64,000 nt of DNA from Rehmannia glutinosa (lineage: Eukaryota > Streptophyta > Magnoliopsida > Lamiales > Orobanchaceae): contig JABTTQ020001483.1 of the NCBI GenBank assembly GCA_016081115.2, forward strand, positions 186,001 to 250,000, written 5' to 3'. Positions 10,746 through 23,209 of the stretch are shown here, piece after piece. The notes beneath the pieces were generated by a model that worked only from the letters and a program-made list of their open reading frames with translations, did no database searches and was not told the origin of the DNA. A program made the translations under genes and the position numbers. Numbering within the stretch: position 1 is the first letter of the stretch; each line of letters opens with the position of its first letter.

Positions 10746-11593
10746 AGTATGTTTTTCCATTGACAGGGATACATTGGGAAGCTTGTGTCAAGGATCGCAT
10801 GTCTTGCTTTCGATGTTGTAGAAATAATTATTTTAATTCGGGATGCTTCGACTGATGTGATGGCGGACCCTGAGTTTGCTAAAGTCGGTGATGTTGCTAA
10901 GAATCTGATATGCCATAAGGCTATGCAAGATGAGGGCACACGGGCTGGGGAGGATGCAGTTGGAAGTGAGAGTCAACATTTGAAGCCTTCTCGAGCAACC
11001 CTGAAAATATAGCTTTGCTTGAGAAGATCGAAGACGCTATTTCCAAGCGGGATGTCTTTGGGAAATGCTGCGGTGACAAGCCTAGTTTCAGTCTTGGTTT
11101 AACCCAAGACACAAACATTGGCAAATGGGATGCCATTGTTGAACCATCCCGCTTTTATGAAAAGGGTGCGAGCGCAAGTGTGATGGATGGAGGAAGTTGA
11201 GCGGGAGAAGGTAGATGATGCATGGATTGGAGATATTGTTGCGGTGAAGTACACACTTTCTTTGTTCTAATGTTTATGTTTGTTGTAGCAATATGTTTCA
11301 TTTTTTTTGTTTTGTTTTGCAGAAAGAGGTTAATATATCTGGTGATGGCGGGATGGGTGTCGAGAATCCTGGGATTGAGGGAGATACAAACAAAAGGGAG
11401 AAATTGAACGTTTATCGACGAAATGCCCCTCGCAAGATAAAGAAGACTGAGTCATCGACGTCCCTGTTTGTTGATAGACATGTTGATGTGATGGCTGAGT
11501 TAAATGAAAAGCAAAATATGATTGTGAAGTGGTCATTCGAGAATCTATAAGCTGACAAGTAATTTTATTTTTATGATCACACGTATTATAAAA

Positions 11594-11739
11594 AGACTTG
11601 GAAAGAAGCTATTAAACACGACATGTTATACCTAGAAATAAACGAAAATATGGCTTATGACCGTAAACGATGGCGCGATATGATCCGTATAGCCGACCCC
11701 ACGTAGTGGGATTAAGGCTTAGTTTGTTGTAGTTGTTGT
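11594..11739 (+). mobile_element. 5'-truncated RTE-type LINE tail (or derived SINE) with 18-bp TSD
   Basis: A 146-bp insertion in a ULP1 intron, flanked by perfect direct repeats ATCACACGTATTATAAAA (11576-11593 and 11740-11757). The insert ends in a TTGTTG-like run (TTTGTTGTAGTTGTTGTA). It encodes WKEAIKHDMLYLEINENMAY followed by DRKRWRDMIRIADPT and a stop, then ACCCCACGTAGTGGGATTAAGG, typical of the 3' end of plant RTE LINEs as I know them. The TSD shows target-primed insertion. Only the last part of the element was copied. Confidence 0.7.
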
Positions 11740-12029
11740 ATCACACGTATTATAAAATTTATGATGTATTAATTATCCAATAATTATTTCTTTTTTTTTA
11801 TTTTCTTTTTAGGGACGAGGTGATTTTTAAGTCTGGTGACATGATGATAATCATGGAAGATTTTGCGACTTTGCAACCTAGAAGCTATGTCAGTGTATCT
11901 GTGATTGATGCATGGTCGAAGGTTCTGAACGCTAAAGAGTCGATTAGGAGCAAGATTCGCCTTCTCCATTTTTTGCTATGACATATTCGACGGTGTGCCT
12001 GGTTTTACAATTCTTAACACATTTTCATG

Positions 12030-12335
12030 TCTATACATTGTGTCCATTTTCCGCATAGATAGGTACAATATACATATGTGCATAGTTATGTTAGTTTTAT
12101 TGTATACTTAGTTTACATTTATTGTATACATAGTTGTATACTTAAATTTAGATCATGTAATATGGGTTGTTGTATACTTACTTAAGTTTATTGTATAATT
12201 AGTAAAGTTTTATTGTATATTTAGTTATAATTAGCTTACCATCATGTAATCTGGCTTGTTGTATACTTGGTTAAATTTTATTGTATAATTAGTCATAATT
12301 TATTGTATACTTAGGTATGCCTAGTTTACAATTCT
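12030..12335 (+). repeat. AT-rich intronic repeat, copy 2
   Basis: Second copy of the 10440-10745 repeat, in the same orientation, within an intron between the ULP1-like exons ending near 11980 and starting near 12400. The repeat makes the two introns similar, which suggests internal duplication within the MULE. Confidence 0.55.
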
Positions 12336-13547
12336 TAATACATATTTCACTGATTTTTCTTTTTAATTTTTGAATATTTTTTTGCCTCATTTTCCATAGT
12401 TGTATTCTATTGTGGCCCCCAACGAAGTGACATATGGTAATAGATCTTTGACATTATTTTCTCAATGCCTTGACGATGAGTTTGGTGATGTTAATCCCTT
12501 AAAGTTGCGAGGGATCGATATGGTAATATTTCTTGAATTTGTTTTTAACCTTTATATCAATCATTTTCAAATTTATATAAGGATATATTTCTTCCTACCC
12601 CAGTTTTTTTTCCGATATGCAAGAGCGAACATATTTTGTTGTTGTGTTCGGTATGAAGAGGAAAAAATTGCAGATTTTGGATAATTCGTCTATTGGCGGA
12701 ACAAAGTGTGACAAATATGAAGAGTTGCCTGTGAAGTTGGTGAGTTTCAACTGGTGTAACCGTATGTTATTCTACATAAGTGTTATAATATTTGTATGGA
12801 TAATTATTATTGATTGCATAAATAGTTTAAGAGGATCATATAGATATCTACTTTATTTTTGAGTACACATGCATCCATGGTTGTATTTATTGTACACATA
12901 GTTGTATATATAGTATACATGTTTTGCATATTTAGTATATTAGATGTAGATCACAGGGTTATATTTTTGTTTTTATATAGTTTGTTGATATTGCATATAT
13001 AGTTAAAGATTATGACATATATAGGCTATTGATATTGCATTCATTATTGCTTATTTAGTGTTGGGAATGTTGAGGAGTACTATACATATAACTCTTATAT
13101 TTTGCTGTATAAATACTTATCTATAATTGCATATTTAGTATAGCAGTTCTAAATGTGTTTTTATTTTTTATTTTTATTTTTTAAACTGTTTCTAATTGTT
13201 TGATGCCTTTGTTATAGGTTCGTGTTTTTTTCTCAATATTTGATGTCTAGAGATTGCGAGTAGCTGGGATTGGAGGTTGGGCGGCTTAGTCCATCTAGAC
13301 TTGCTATGCCATGGAGAGATGCCAAAAACAAGATGGATTGCGGGATTTTTGCGATGCGGCATATGGAAACATATATGGGTGGAGGTTTGAGGGGTTGGCA
13401 TGTGGCCTATAAAAGGGCAACTCCAATCAGATGTGTAGTCCCCGTTCCAAGTATTGTGCTGCTATTTTGCTAGATGATATCAATGAGTCAAGGGAGAAGA
13501 ATTTGGAACAAAGTAGGAAATTATGGACTGGCAAGAAGAAAGTGTAG

Positions 13548-13947
13548 ATGTTTTTTTTTCCTGCGGGAACATTTGGTGAATAGTTTTTGTTTTTTGAATT
13601 AGTATTTCTTATATTAGATATTATTGGATATATTGGGGGAGCGTTGGCGTTTTGTAGTATTGTTATACATTTTTATCTAATTATCCCTATTTATATCTAA
13701 CATAGTTTCATTGATATCAATGGCTAATGTTGCACGCTGTGTTTTTCGATGATATATTATTGTATCAATTGCATATTTTCTTGGAAGAAAACTTGTACAA
13801 ATATGAAGATTTAAGATACTTTTACATGGGAATGTCCAAGTATATAATCTCATAAACAAGTTTTGTTTTGCATAAATAGTTTTGAACATATGCATATTTA
13901 GTTATAAATATTTGCCCATTTAGCAATATATCAGAGTATGTGTTAAC
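13548..13947. other. MULE non-coding tail left of copia C
   Basis: 400 bp of AT-rich sequence after the ULP1 stop. It holds GCATAAATAG and GCATATTTAG repeats and ends in the 185-bp tandem repeat that resumes at 31702. The last five bases (TTAAC, 13943-13947) are the left target-site duplication of copia C. No gene seen. Confidence 0.5.
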
Positions 13948-15186
13948 TATTAGTCCAAGTGGCTACGATAATCTAGAGGGGGGTGAATAGATTATGCCGG
14001 TTTTTCGCAATTTGGCCCTCTTTTTCGAATGTAGAAACAATAGCAAGAATATAAGTGCGGGAAAATAAATAACTCTCGATGATTTAGAGAAGTTTAATCC
14101 ACCTAGGGCCTAATCTTCTACCACGCCGGTATATCCGAGTGGATTTCGAAAAAGAAAGAGAAATTTTATTAATAGCACCAAACTATTACGACTTCACCTT
14201 GAAGAGCACCACACTCTTCTTACCACACCACCAAGAAAATTACCACAATCTTCTTACACCTATGAAGAGTACCACACTCTTCAACACCTAAAATCACCCA
14301 AGGGTGCTTTTACCACAAGAACACTAACAAGAATATCTTGCTTTGGATGATAGAAATAAATTCAAGATTACAACTCGATATGAAGTATACAACTTTGAAG
14401 TGCAAGCGTAATCAAGAATAAAGCCTAGTACTCAAGATATTCAAGTGAAAGACTTAGGCTAAATACAACAAGAATATGAAAGTGAAGAACAAGAGTTTTG
14501 CTTGTGTTGTTTTATCTTGTTGCTTCAATCCTTCATCTATTTACATGAGAGGTCTTCTTGGATTTGATTATCAGACATAGGCTCCTCCTTGGAGATTGAA
14601 ATCTACAAAAAAATGCAAATCAAATGGAGATTATATCTGTTAGAAATCAATCCCTTAAAATCATGAAAAATTGTTTGCTGCTCAACGGATAGTTTGCTGA
14701 TAAAATATTTGGTCGACTGGTTGAACACATATGGGAAAATTCGAAAATAACTAGAAAAAGCACCAGGTGGACCAGTCCAATAGGGCTTCAACCGGTTGAT
14801 CTAGGGTCCGACCGGTCGGCCCTTACTTGGACCAGTTGGACACCTCAAAAACTGAGTTACAGATTGTTCTGATTTGGTTTCTCATCTTCAGATATCGGTC
14901 GATGTTTTGGTCAACCGATCGACCTCAGGTATTTTTCAATCCGTCTCTTTTCTGTTTCAGAAATCAAACTTTAAGGCACGGGTTGCCCTCTAGGGTAACC
15001 GGTTGACCACAAAACGAAAGTGTTGTCCAGTTTTTGTCAAAAATAAATTTCAAGAAATACTCCGAAAAATTAGTAAAAATATTTTGAACCAATTAGGAGA
15101 TTTGGACAACATTTAGGGACATTGTTTTGGTGAAAAACTCAGTTAAATAAAATCATCAAAATTATGATAAAAATATTTATCTAACA
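13948..15186 (-). repeat. 3' LTR of element C
   Basis: 1239 bp. The low edge starts TATTAGTCCAAG (family consensus TGTAAGTCCAAG, so the terminal TG is lost) and the high edge ends ATCTAACA. It contains several GACCGGTCG-like motifs (about 14770-15010), a mutated TATA (minus strand ATGTAAATAG, 14537-14546) and hairpins at 14201-14219, 14233-14255 (mutated) and 14264-14282. Confidence 0.8.
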
Positions 15187-16430
15187 AACTCCTCCTTTTT
15201 GATGATTACAAACCAAAACAATATTAAGAGATCGATTTTGAAAACAAGACAAGTTTTTCCGGTCAAAAACAACTATCCATTTTGAGCAACACTTTTCATG
15301 CATAAGAATCATAAGAATGGGAGTAAAGATTTTTCAAAATATTTTGGAAAAGCTCATCCTATCAACATGTACAACAAGAGTGATTATAGAAGCAAATAAC
15401 TAAAAGCTAAAAGCTCAGCTTTTACACATTGAGCTTAGATATCAAGAGCTTAGAAGCTCTCCCTGTTAAAAAGAAATCATTAGACATGTATAAAAGTCCA
15501 TAATCCATCCATTGGATTAAGTTATATCCTCAGCTTTTGGCTTTTTCATCCATAGCTTATAGCTTTTTTCACGAGCATTTTCTAGCTTCTTTGAGCTTAT
15601 GAGTTTTGTTTTATGTTTATCCACCTTTGGAATCATAAAAAAGAATGTTAGCACGATAAAAACATCATATAATCATATCAAAGTGCGCAATTTAACCGAA
15701 TTATCGAGTTTTTGAACATAAAGCTTAAAATTTCAAATAATAAGGGAAATTTCGATAGGATGATTTGTAAAAGTTTATTTGAGTGACAAAGCATGATCTC
15801 TATAAACTTATAAGACTTTTGAAATCAAGAGAATCATGTATGGAATGAAATTTTCATTGAAATATTTTGTCGAAAATTTGGCGTGCGTAGAATAAAAACG
15901 AAGATGTATATAACACTTGTAAATGCAATCATGCCCACAAAAATTAATAACCAAATGCAATGCTATAAATGTCATCCATCAATAATCAACAAGCCTAACA
16001 TAATTATGCAACAATTTCATTAAAATACCAAAATATAAGCACTTTCTCAAGGGTTCAACCCAATTGAGATTAAAAAGGAATTAAACTTACCAATTAATCC
16101 GAGAAGTCGAGCAAATATGATGATATACTAGTAATATAAGTCCAAAAGTGTATAATTTATAAGAAAGAAATCATTTTGGGTGAATTGTGTGTGAAATTTG
16201 CAAAGGGGTGCGAAAAGAGTAGAAACCGAGTGAAATGAGCAAGACTAAGGACAAAAATGATTTTAACCAAAATATGGCCTAGATCAACCGGTCCAGGCCC
16301 TTGATTGATCGGTCGACCCCCTTGGTCATCCGGTCCCTGGAGCAAAGTTTCAGTTTTTGTCCGAATTTTGAGTTAAAATTCGATCTTTCACCCCTAAGTT
16401 TTAAAAATGCACAAAATACAAACATATACC
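15187..16430 (-). other. 3' non-coding region of C with polypurine tract
   Basis: About 1240 bp with no ORF of note. At the LTR edge the minus strand reads AAAAAGGAGGAGTT, a polypurine tract for plus-strand priming. Large parts match the 3' non-coding region of element E in reverse (for example CTCAATTGGGTTGAACCC at about 16047-16064 against 47682-47699). Near 16285-16340 lies a cluster of ACCGGT/GGTCGACC motifs like the cluster upstream of ORF3 in E. ORF3 itself is absent, so a deletion between these blocks is likely. Confidence 0.65.
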
Positions 16431-17865
16431 TTATTCGATATGCATTATGCCTAAACGAGCTCGAATTGAAGCAAAAGACTCGGCGGTTAGCAGTTTTGTA
16501 AAAATATCCACGAGTTGATCTTGAGATGGAACGAAACATATCTCAATTTTTCGTTTCGAAACGCAATCCCTTAAAAAATGATGACGAACCTCAATATGTT
16601 TAGTTCGGTTATGATGAACCGGATTTTGAGCAATATTTATAGCGTACGTGTTATCACAAAAAATAAGAACATTTTCAAAAGAAGATTTGTAATCCGCTAA
16701 GGTTTGTTTCATCCAAAACAATTGAGTACAACAAAAGGCTGCGGAGATGTATTCGGCTTCGGCCGTTAATAAGGAAACACAATTTTGCTTTTACGAAAAC
16801 CAAGATACGAGGCAATCGCCAAAAGATTGACATAATCCAAAGGTGCGTTTGCGAACTTCAATATTTCCCGCATAGTCCGAATCACTATATCCTTTAAGAG
16901 AAAAATTTGCGTTCTTTGGATAAAACAAACCATATGAAATAGTGCCTTTTAAATATCGAAAAATTCTTTTAACGGCACTCATATGAGATTCTTTGGGATT
17001 GCTTTGAAAACGAGCACATAGGCATACGACATGAAGAATATCAGGTCTACTTGCAGTTAAATAAAGTAAACTACCAATCATACCTCGATATTTAGATTCA
17101 TCAACCGACTTGTCTTTTTCATCCTTGTCGAGCTTGACATTGGTTGCCATAGGAGTAGTGATGGTTCTTCCTTCTTCAATTCCGAACTTCATTAGAAGTT
17201 CTTTGGTATATTTGGATTGTGATATGTAGATACCTTCTTGACATTGCTTAATTTGGAGTCCAAGGAAGAAATTGAGCTCCCTCATCATACTCATTTCAAA
17301 TTCACATTGCATCAACTTAGAATTTTTTTTGTAAATGGATTCATAAGTAGCACCAAAAATAATATCATCAACATAAATTTAAACTAATAAGCAATCTTGC
17401 CCTTTTTTCAAAAACAAAAAGAGTAGTATCAACTTTACCTCTTGTAAAACCATTTCGCAAAAGAAAAAGAGCTATGTCTATCATACCATATTCAGGGTGC
17501 TTGTTTTAAACCATATAAGGCCTTTTTAAGTTTGTAAACATCATTTGGCCTTGAAAAATTTTCAAACCCCGGGGGTTGTTTTACATAGACTTCTTCTTGA
17601 ATAAAACTATTTAGAAAAGCGGATTTAACACCCATTTGGTAAAGCTTGAAAATTTTAAAACAAGAATAGGCAAGTAAAATACGAATAGCTTCTAAACGTG
17701 AAAAGGGTGCAAAAGTTTCATCATAATCAATACTTTCTTCTTGACAATACCCTTGAGCCACTAACCTTGCCTTATTTCAAACAATATTGCCTTGGTCATC
17801 GAGTTTGTTTCGGAATACCCATTTTGTACCAATAATTATTTGTGATGGAGGACAAGGTACCAATT
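16431..17865 (-). pseudogene. Element C reverse transcriptase and RNase H
   Basis: Copia RT from about 17865 (FRNKLDDQGNIV, stop in place of Arg, NKARLVAQGYCQEESIDYDE), through YQMGVKSAFLNS, which carries Gly where RTs have the first catalytic Asp (family QMDVK), then IYVDDIIFG (about 17350-17380, intact but preceded by a stop). RNase H follows: YSDSDYAGNIEVRKRTFG (17315-16791) and FCDNTYAINIAQNPVHHNRT (16721-16431), ending LGIMHIE. The lost Asp alone would inactivate RT. Confidence 0.8.
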
Positions 17866-19186
17866 CCCAAACATCATTCCTTTCAAATTGATTCAACTCT
17901 CTTGCATTTCTAAAAACCAATCCTCATCTCCAATTGCTTCCTTTGCATTTTTAGGCTCTTTTTGAGAGATAAGAGCTTTTTCGGCAAATTTTCTTCTACT
18001 CATCACCTTGTCTAGAGGGCCCCCATTTATGAGATCTTTTAGATGATCTCCTTTGAATTTTAGAGCTGTGGGGAGATCCGAATTATCACTTTTTTCTTCT
18101 TGTGGAATATTTGAAGTTGAAGGTTGATCATTTTATATAGAAGGTTGATCATTTTGAGCATGACTTGAAATAATTGGTTAAATATCATCTTCCTCATCAC
18201 TTTCATCATTGGGTATCCTTTCAACACCCGAAAGTTCATTGAATTTGACGTGAATAGATTCTTCAACCACCATGCTAGTCTTATTGTAAACCCGATATGC
18301 TTTGCTCTTAGTAGAGTACCCCATAAATATTTCTTCATCGGCCTTAGGATCAAGTTTGTCCAATTGATCCTTAGTATTAAAAAAGAAACACTTACACCCA
18401 AATATTTTGAAGTAACTAATATTTGGAGTTCTTCCTTTCCAAGGCTCATATTTTGAAACACTTACACCCAAATATTTCTTGAAGAGTCCAATTCTTCCTT
18501 TTGGCTACTCCATTTTATTGTGGTGTTCTTGGAGCCGAAAAGTTATGAGCATATCCCTTAGTTTCACACAAGACTCTAAATTCACCATCAAATTCACTTT
18601 GAATATACTTAATGGTATCTTCCTTTTCATTCTCAATAAGTCTACACAACTTAGCAAACTCATTAACGACATCGCTTTTATTGTCAAGAAAAATAGCCCA
18701 AGTATATCTAGAATAATCATTGACTATAACAAAAGTGTAATATTTTCCACTTAGACTAGTCGTAACAATATCCCCGTACAGAGCAAGATGAAGTAATTGT
18801 AGAGGCTTGGTTGTGGAATTTCATTTTTGGGCTTAAAACTACTTTTAACTAATTTGTTCTTTTGACAAGTGTCACATAAACCAAGATTTTCAAAACTCAA
18901 TTTGGGTAGTCGCTTTACATGTTGGTTTTTGTAAATATTTTGCAAATTTTTGTATCCAACATGTCCAAGTCGCCTATGCCATAAACTAGTTAAATTATTA
19001 TTGGCGACCAGACAAGAAACATTTTGACTTACCAAATCACTTATACAATTTTGTAAAGGTTGCCTTTTCTATTTACTTCACAAATAATTTTATTATTTTT
19101 AAGAAAAAGCATTTTTCTTTATTGAAAATAACATTATAATTTGAATCACAAAGTTGGCTAACACTTATCAAATTAAACTTAAGCCC
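17866..19186 (-). pseudogene. Element C integrase region
   Basis: The pre-integrase zinc region is seen at 19035-18751 (LWHRRLGHVGYKNLQ, later LCDTCQKNK, giving the HHCC set). The core lies in broken frames at 18720-18500 and the C-terminal part at 18471-18178 (YEPWKGRTPNISYFKIFGCK, then EEIFMGYSTKSKAYRVYNK). About 40 bp are duplicated near 18395-18480 (ACACTTACACCCAAATATTT occurs twice), a small internal tandem duplication. Integrase would insert the cDNA; this copy is broken. Confidence 0.7.
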
Positions 19187-20433
19187 TTAAACTAAAAGAA
19201 CATTACTAAGAGAGAAAGAAGAATTACCAATTTTTCCATTTCCAAGAATTCTTCCCTTGCCATTCTCGAACATAACCATGCCTTCTTCTTGGAGCTTGAT
19301 GTTGGTAAAAAGTTCTCTCTTGCCGGTCATGTGGCGTGAACACCCACTTTCCATGAGCCATTCTGAATCTCCTGTAATAGTTATAGCCCCTAGCACCTCG
19401 TTCTTTTCATCATCTATGGCCATAAGACCATGTTCGACTTCTTCTTCCTCGTTGAATGTGGCAAGTAGCTCATCCCAAGTTTTTGCTTCGGCATTTAGAG
19501 CTTTCTTCTTGGGAAAAGGCTTTTTCTTCTTTTGCTCCTTCTCCACTAATTTCGGGCAATTGGCTATGTAGTGCCCGGGTTTCCCGCATTTAAAACACGA
19601 GTTGTCTCTTGATTTTCTTGCCTTATTCTTATTCACAAATTTGACAAATATCTGGATAAGGGCGGTCGTCTCCTCATCATCTTCATCACTAGCATAATAT
19701 AACATATTAGAAGAAGATGCTAAGCCTTTAGGAATAATTTGCATACCCGATTGAGAGGTGGATGGTAAGGATTTTTTCCTCTCTTTGAGATATACTTCGT
19801 TGATGAGAAGGTTCCCAATGAGCTCATGGAATTTGAGAGTTTCTATATTTTGAGCTTTCGTGATTGCTGTCACTTTTCCGACCATGTCCTAGGAAGAGCA
19901 TTTAGAACCTTGGTGACTTTTTCTTCGGATATGACTTTACCAAGTGCCACAAGTGGATTGACTATGTTGTCAAGCTTTTCCACCATCTTTGAAATATTTT
20001 CTCCATTAAGCATAATGAAGTTTTCAAAGACTTTAACAAGCATGGTTTTTCTTGCTTGTTTGACTTTCTTTGTACCCTCATAGATGGTTTCCAATTTTTC
20101 CCAAACCTCATGTGCGGACCTTATGCCTCTAATATGATTATCCTCGATGGCGACAAGAGAGCAATGCACAATATTTAACGCCTCACCGTTTAGAGAGAAT
20201 GGCTTCTTGTCATTATCGTCAAATTCCTTGAAGGTCTTGAGAACCGAGGTGCCATCCTCCAATTTCTTGGTTGGTTGTGCTATCCCTTCAATAATCGCAT
20301 TCCATATATCGAACCCGCACCCTTGTAAGGAGCACTCCATTAGGTCTTTCTAAAAAGCGTAATTTTTGGCGTCAAATAGTGGTGGCTTGTTGGTGGAGGC
20401 GCCGGTGATGAGATAGCTTTCACTCGTAGCCAT
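19187..20433 (-). pseudogene. Element C gag and protease
   Basis: Starts at the ATG complementary to 20431-20433 (MATSESYLITGA, matching MATNESYLTTGT of element D). The UBN2-type capsid region includes GFDIWNAIIEG and HEVWEKLETIYEGTKKVKQ, then a CCHC knuckle CFKCGKPGHYIANC and a protease segment WLMESGCSRHMTG. The catalytic DSG is changed to ESG; element D keeps MDSGCSRHMTG. There is one frame break near 20340 and one near 19880. Confidence 0.8.
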
Positions 20434-20492
20434 AGATCTTTTCTCTTTACTCGCAATGAAGAAACGAGCTTGCCAAGAGTTTGGCTTGATAC

Positions 20493-21298
20493 CGATAACC
20501 TAGAGGGGGGAATGAATAGATTATGCCGATTTTTCGCAATTTGACCCTCTTTTTCGAATGTAGAAATAATAGCAAGAATGTAAGTGCGGGAAAATAAACA
20601 ACACTCCATGATTTAAAGAAGTTCAACCAACCTAGAGCCTAATCTTCTACCACCCCGGTATATCCGAAGTGGATTTCGAAAAAGAAATAGAAATTTTATT
20701 AATAGCACCAAACTATTACACCTTCACCTTGAAGAGCACCAAACTCTTCTTACAACACCACCAAGAAGATTACCACAATCTTCTTACACCTACGAAGAGT
20801 ACCACAAGAACACTAACAAGGATATCTTGCTTTGGATGATAGAAACAAATTCAAGATTACAACTCGATATGAAGTATACAATTTTGAAGTGCACGTGTAA
20901 TCAAGAATAAAGCCTAGTACTCAAGATGTGCAAGTGAAAGACTTAGGTTAAATACAACAAGAATATGAAAGTGAAGAACAAGAGTTTTGCTTGTGTTTGT
21001 ATTGCTCGTGTTGTTTTATTTTGTTGCTTCAATCCTTGATCTATTTATAGGAGAGGTCTTGGATTTGATTTTCAGACATAGTCTCCTCCTTGGAAATTGA
21101 AATCTACAAAAAAATGCAAATGAAATGGAGATTATAGCTGTTAAAAATCAATCTCTTAAAATCATGAAAAGTTGTCTGCTGCTCAACGAATAGTTTGCTG
21201 ATAAAACATTTGGTCGACCGGTTGAACACAGATGAGAAAATTCGAAAACAACTAGAAAAAGCCACAGGTGGATCGGTCCAACAGGGCCTCGACCAGTC
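20493..21298 (-). repeat. 5' LTR of element C, first part
   Basis: The 5' LTR starts without its first 20-odd bases: the sequence GATACC of the PBS complement runs directly into GATAACCTAGAGG, where relatives have ACTTGTAAGTCCAAGTGGCTAC in between. It is interrupted at 21298 by element D and resumes at 31307. A TATA box on the minus strand (CTATAAATAG) is at 21041-21050, with hairpins at 20731-20749 and 20763-20785. Confidence 0.8.
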
Positions 21299-22265
21299 TG
21301 TAAGTCCAAGTGACTACGATAATCTAGAGAGGGGGTGAATAAATTATGCCAATATTTCGATTTACGCCCTCTTTTTGAATGAAGATGAAAGCAAAAATGT
21401 AAATACGAGAAAATAAACAACACTCGATGATTTATAGTAGTTCAATCCACCTAGGGCTTAATCTACTACCACCCCAGTATATCCGAAGTGGATTTCAAAA
21501 AAGAAAAAAAGAATTTTATTAATAGTTACCAAAACTATTACTCCACCACATTTGAAGATCGCCACAATCTTCTTACAACACCTTCAAGGAGATTACCACA
21601 ATCTTCCTTCACCTATGAAGAGTACCACACTCTTCAACACCTAAGATCACCCAAGTGTGCTCTTTCCACAAGAACAACAACAAGGATATCTTATTTTGGA
21701 TGATTGACAAAATTCAAGATTACAACTCAATAATGAAGTATACAAACTTTGAGTGCAAGTGTAATCTAGAATAAAAGCCTAGACCTCAAAATGTGCAAGT
21801 GCAAGAGCTTAGGCTATTACAACAAGAAATATTACAATAAAGAATAAAGTGTTTGCTTGTATGTATTTGCTTGTGTTGTTGTGTTATCTCTTGTTGCTTG
21901 AATGTTTCCTCTATTTATAGGAGAGGTCTTGGATTGATTTCCAGACATAGGCTCCTTCTTGGAGTTTGATTTCTACAAAAAAAAATGCAATTAAAATCAA
22001 GATTATAGCTGTTAGAAATTAACCCCCTAAAATAAGGAAAAGTTGTCTGTAAACCCAACGGATAGTTTGCTGTCAAAAACCTATAGCGACCGGTTGTGCA
22101 GAAAGAAGGGTTTGAAAGATTTCTTACGAAAACTACATAGGGGGACCGGTCACCATGGGGTTTGACTGGTCCACCCCCTATTCAACCAGTCGGCCCCTCT
22201 CAAAATCACATTACAGAGAAGTCTTTAATTCAGGAAGCAAACCAGGCACCGGTCGCCCTTAGGTC
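21299..22265 (-). repeat. Truncated 3' LTR of element D
   Basis: Matches 30070 to about 31028 of the 5' LTR, then stops. The shared sequence ends CGCCCTTAGGTC, after which integrase coding sequence begins. TATA complement at 21911-21920, hairpins at 21554-21572 and 21617-21635. Confidence 0.8.
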
Positions 22266-22884
22266 ATACGGTGTTTTATTCAATTTAGGACGAATATAAA
22301 CACGATTAATGACATAGCAAGCGGTACTTACGGCTTTGGCCCAAAAATATTTTGGAAGTGAGAATTCATTGAGCATCGATCGACTCATTTCTTGAAGTGT
22401 GCAATTTTTCCTTTCGGCTACTCCATTTTGTTGAGGTGCCTTCGAGCCGAAAAATTGTGAGCATATCCCTTGGTTTCACAAAAGACTCTAAATTCTCCAT
22501 CAAATTCTCCACCTCGATCAATTCGAATAGACTTAATAGTATCTTCCTTTTCATTCTCAATAAGTCTATACAACTTAACAAACTCATTAACGACATTGCT
22601 TTTATTTGCAAGAAACATAGCCCAAATATATCTAGAAAAATCATCGACTATAACAAAGGTATAATGTTTTCCACTTAAACTAGCCGTACCAATATCCCCA
22701 TACAAATCAAGGTGAAGTAATTGTAGGGGTTTGGTTGTGGAAATTTTATTTTTGGGCTTAAAACTACTTTTAACTAATTTGTTCTTTTGACAAGTGTCAC
22801 ATAAGCCAAGATTTTCAAAATTCAATTTGGGTAGTCCTTTTACATGTTGGTTTTTGTAAATAGTTTGCAATTTTTTTTATCCAA
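22266..22884 (-). pseudogene. Element D integrase, left of gypsy insertion
   Basis: Encodes VKGLPKLNFENLGLCDTCQK, then LLHLDLYGDIGTASLSGKHY (family LFGP), DDFSRYIWAMFLANKSNV and IRIDRGGEFDGEF, where the first two catalytic Asp positions can be seen. A frame change at about 22418 (FSARRHLNKME) is followed by sequence that reads RVYIRPKLNKTPY before it hits LTR sequence. The upstream part continues at 27959 on the far side of G. Confidence 0.8.
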
Positions 22885-22889
22885 CATGT

Positions 22890-23209
22890 TGACGCAGACG
22901 AAAGCCACTTACAGACAATTAACGAAAACAAGCAGAACAATGAACATAGACGCAGGTTTAATAGAATAGGTTGATTTCTTCACAGAGAAGAAATAACAAA
23001 GTTTATTAGCAAAGTTCAATGATAATTCACCAACCCTAAAAACTAATAAATAAGTACTACTTATACTTCAAGAGTTTACCAAAAAAACAGACTTTAAAAA
23101 TAAGGAAATAGGTAAATTAAAGGAAATAAAATCAAAGGAAATAAACAAGCAATCATTCAAAGTTCGAACATCCTGTGCGTGCGACTAAATGGTAGTCTCA
23201 TCGCCATCA
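22890..23209 (-). repeat. 3' LTR of gypsy G
   Basis: 320 bp, TG at 22890 and CA at 23209. The last 25 bp of the pol ORF, including the stop at 23185-23187, lie in this LTR. Confidence 0.9.

Larger units (their letters stand above)
10767..13547 (+). pseudogene. ULP1-like (C48) cysteine peptidase gene of the MULE
   Basis: An intron-containing gene fragment on the plus strand. It starts after an acceptor (GACAG, ending 10766) with GYIGKLVSRIACLAFDVVEI. Later exons carry DFATLQPRSYVSVSVIDAWS (about 11854-11913), FSQCLDDEFGDVNPLKLRGI (about 12460-12520), a catalytic-core stretch FFPICKSEH followed, one frame over, by YFVVVFGMKRKKLQILDNSS (12607-12690), and the active-site exon KMDCGIFAMRHMETYMGG (about 13330-13384), ending LWTGKKKV with a stop at 13545-13547. 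His (KSEH), Asp (LDNS) and Cys (DCG) of the ULP1 triad are recognisable; the usual Gln before DCG is not evident. ULP1 enzymes cleave SUMO-like proteins. Frameshifts in the His block and after the Cys exon make this copy a pseudogene, and the 5' part is missing. Confidence 0.7.

Noticed and set aside
10480..13940. Telomere-like repeats because of many TTTAG words
   Set aside because: No runs of TTTAGGG occur; the words are part of longer AT-rich repeats of the MULE.
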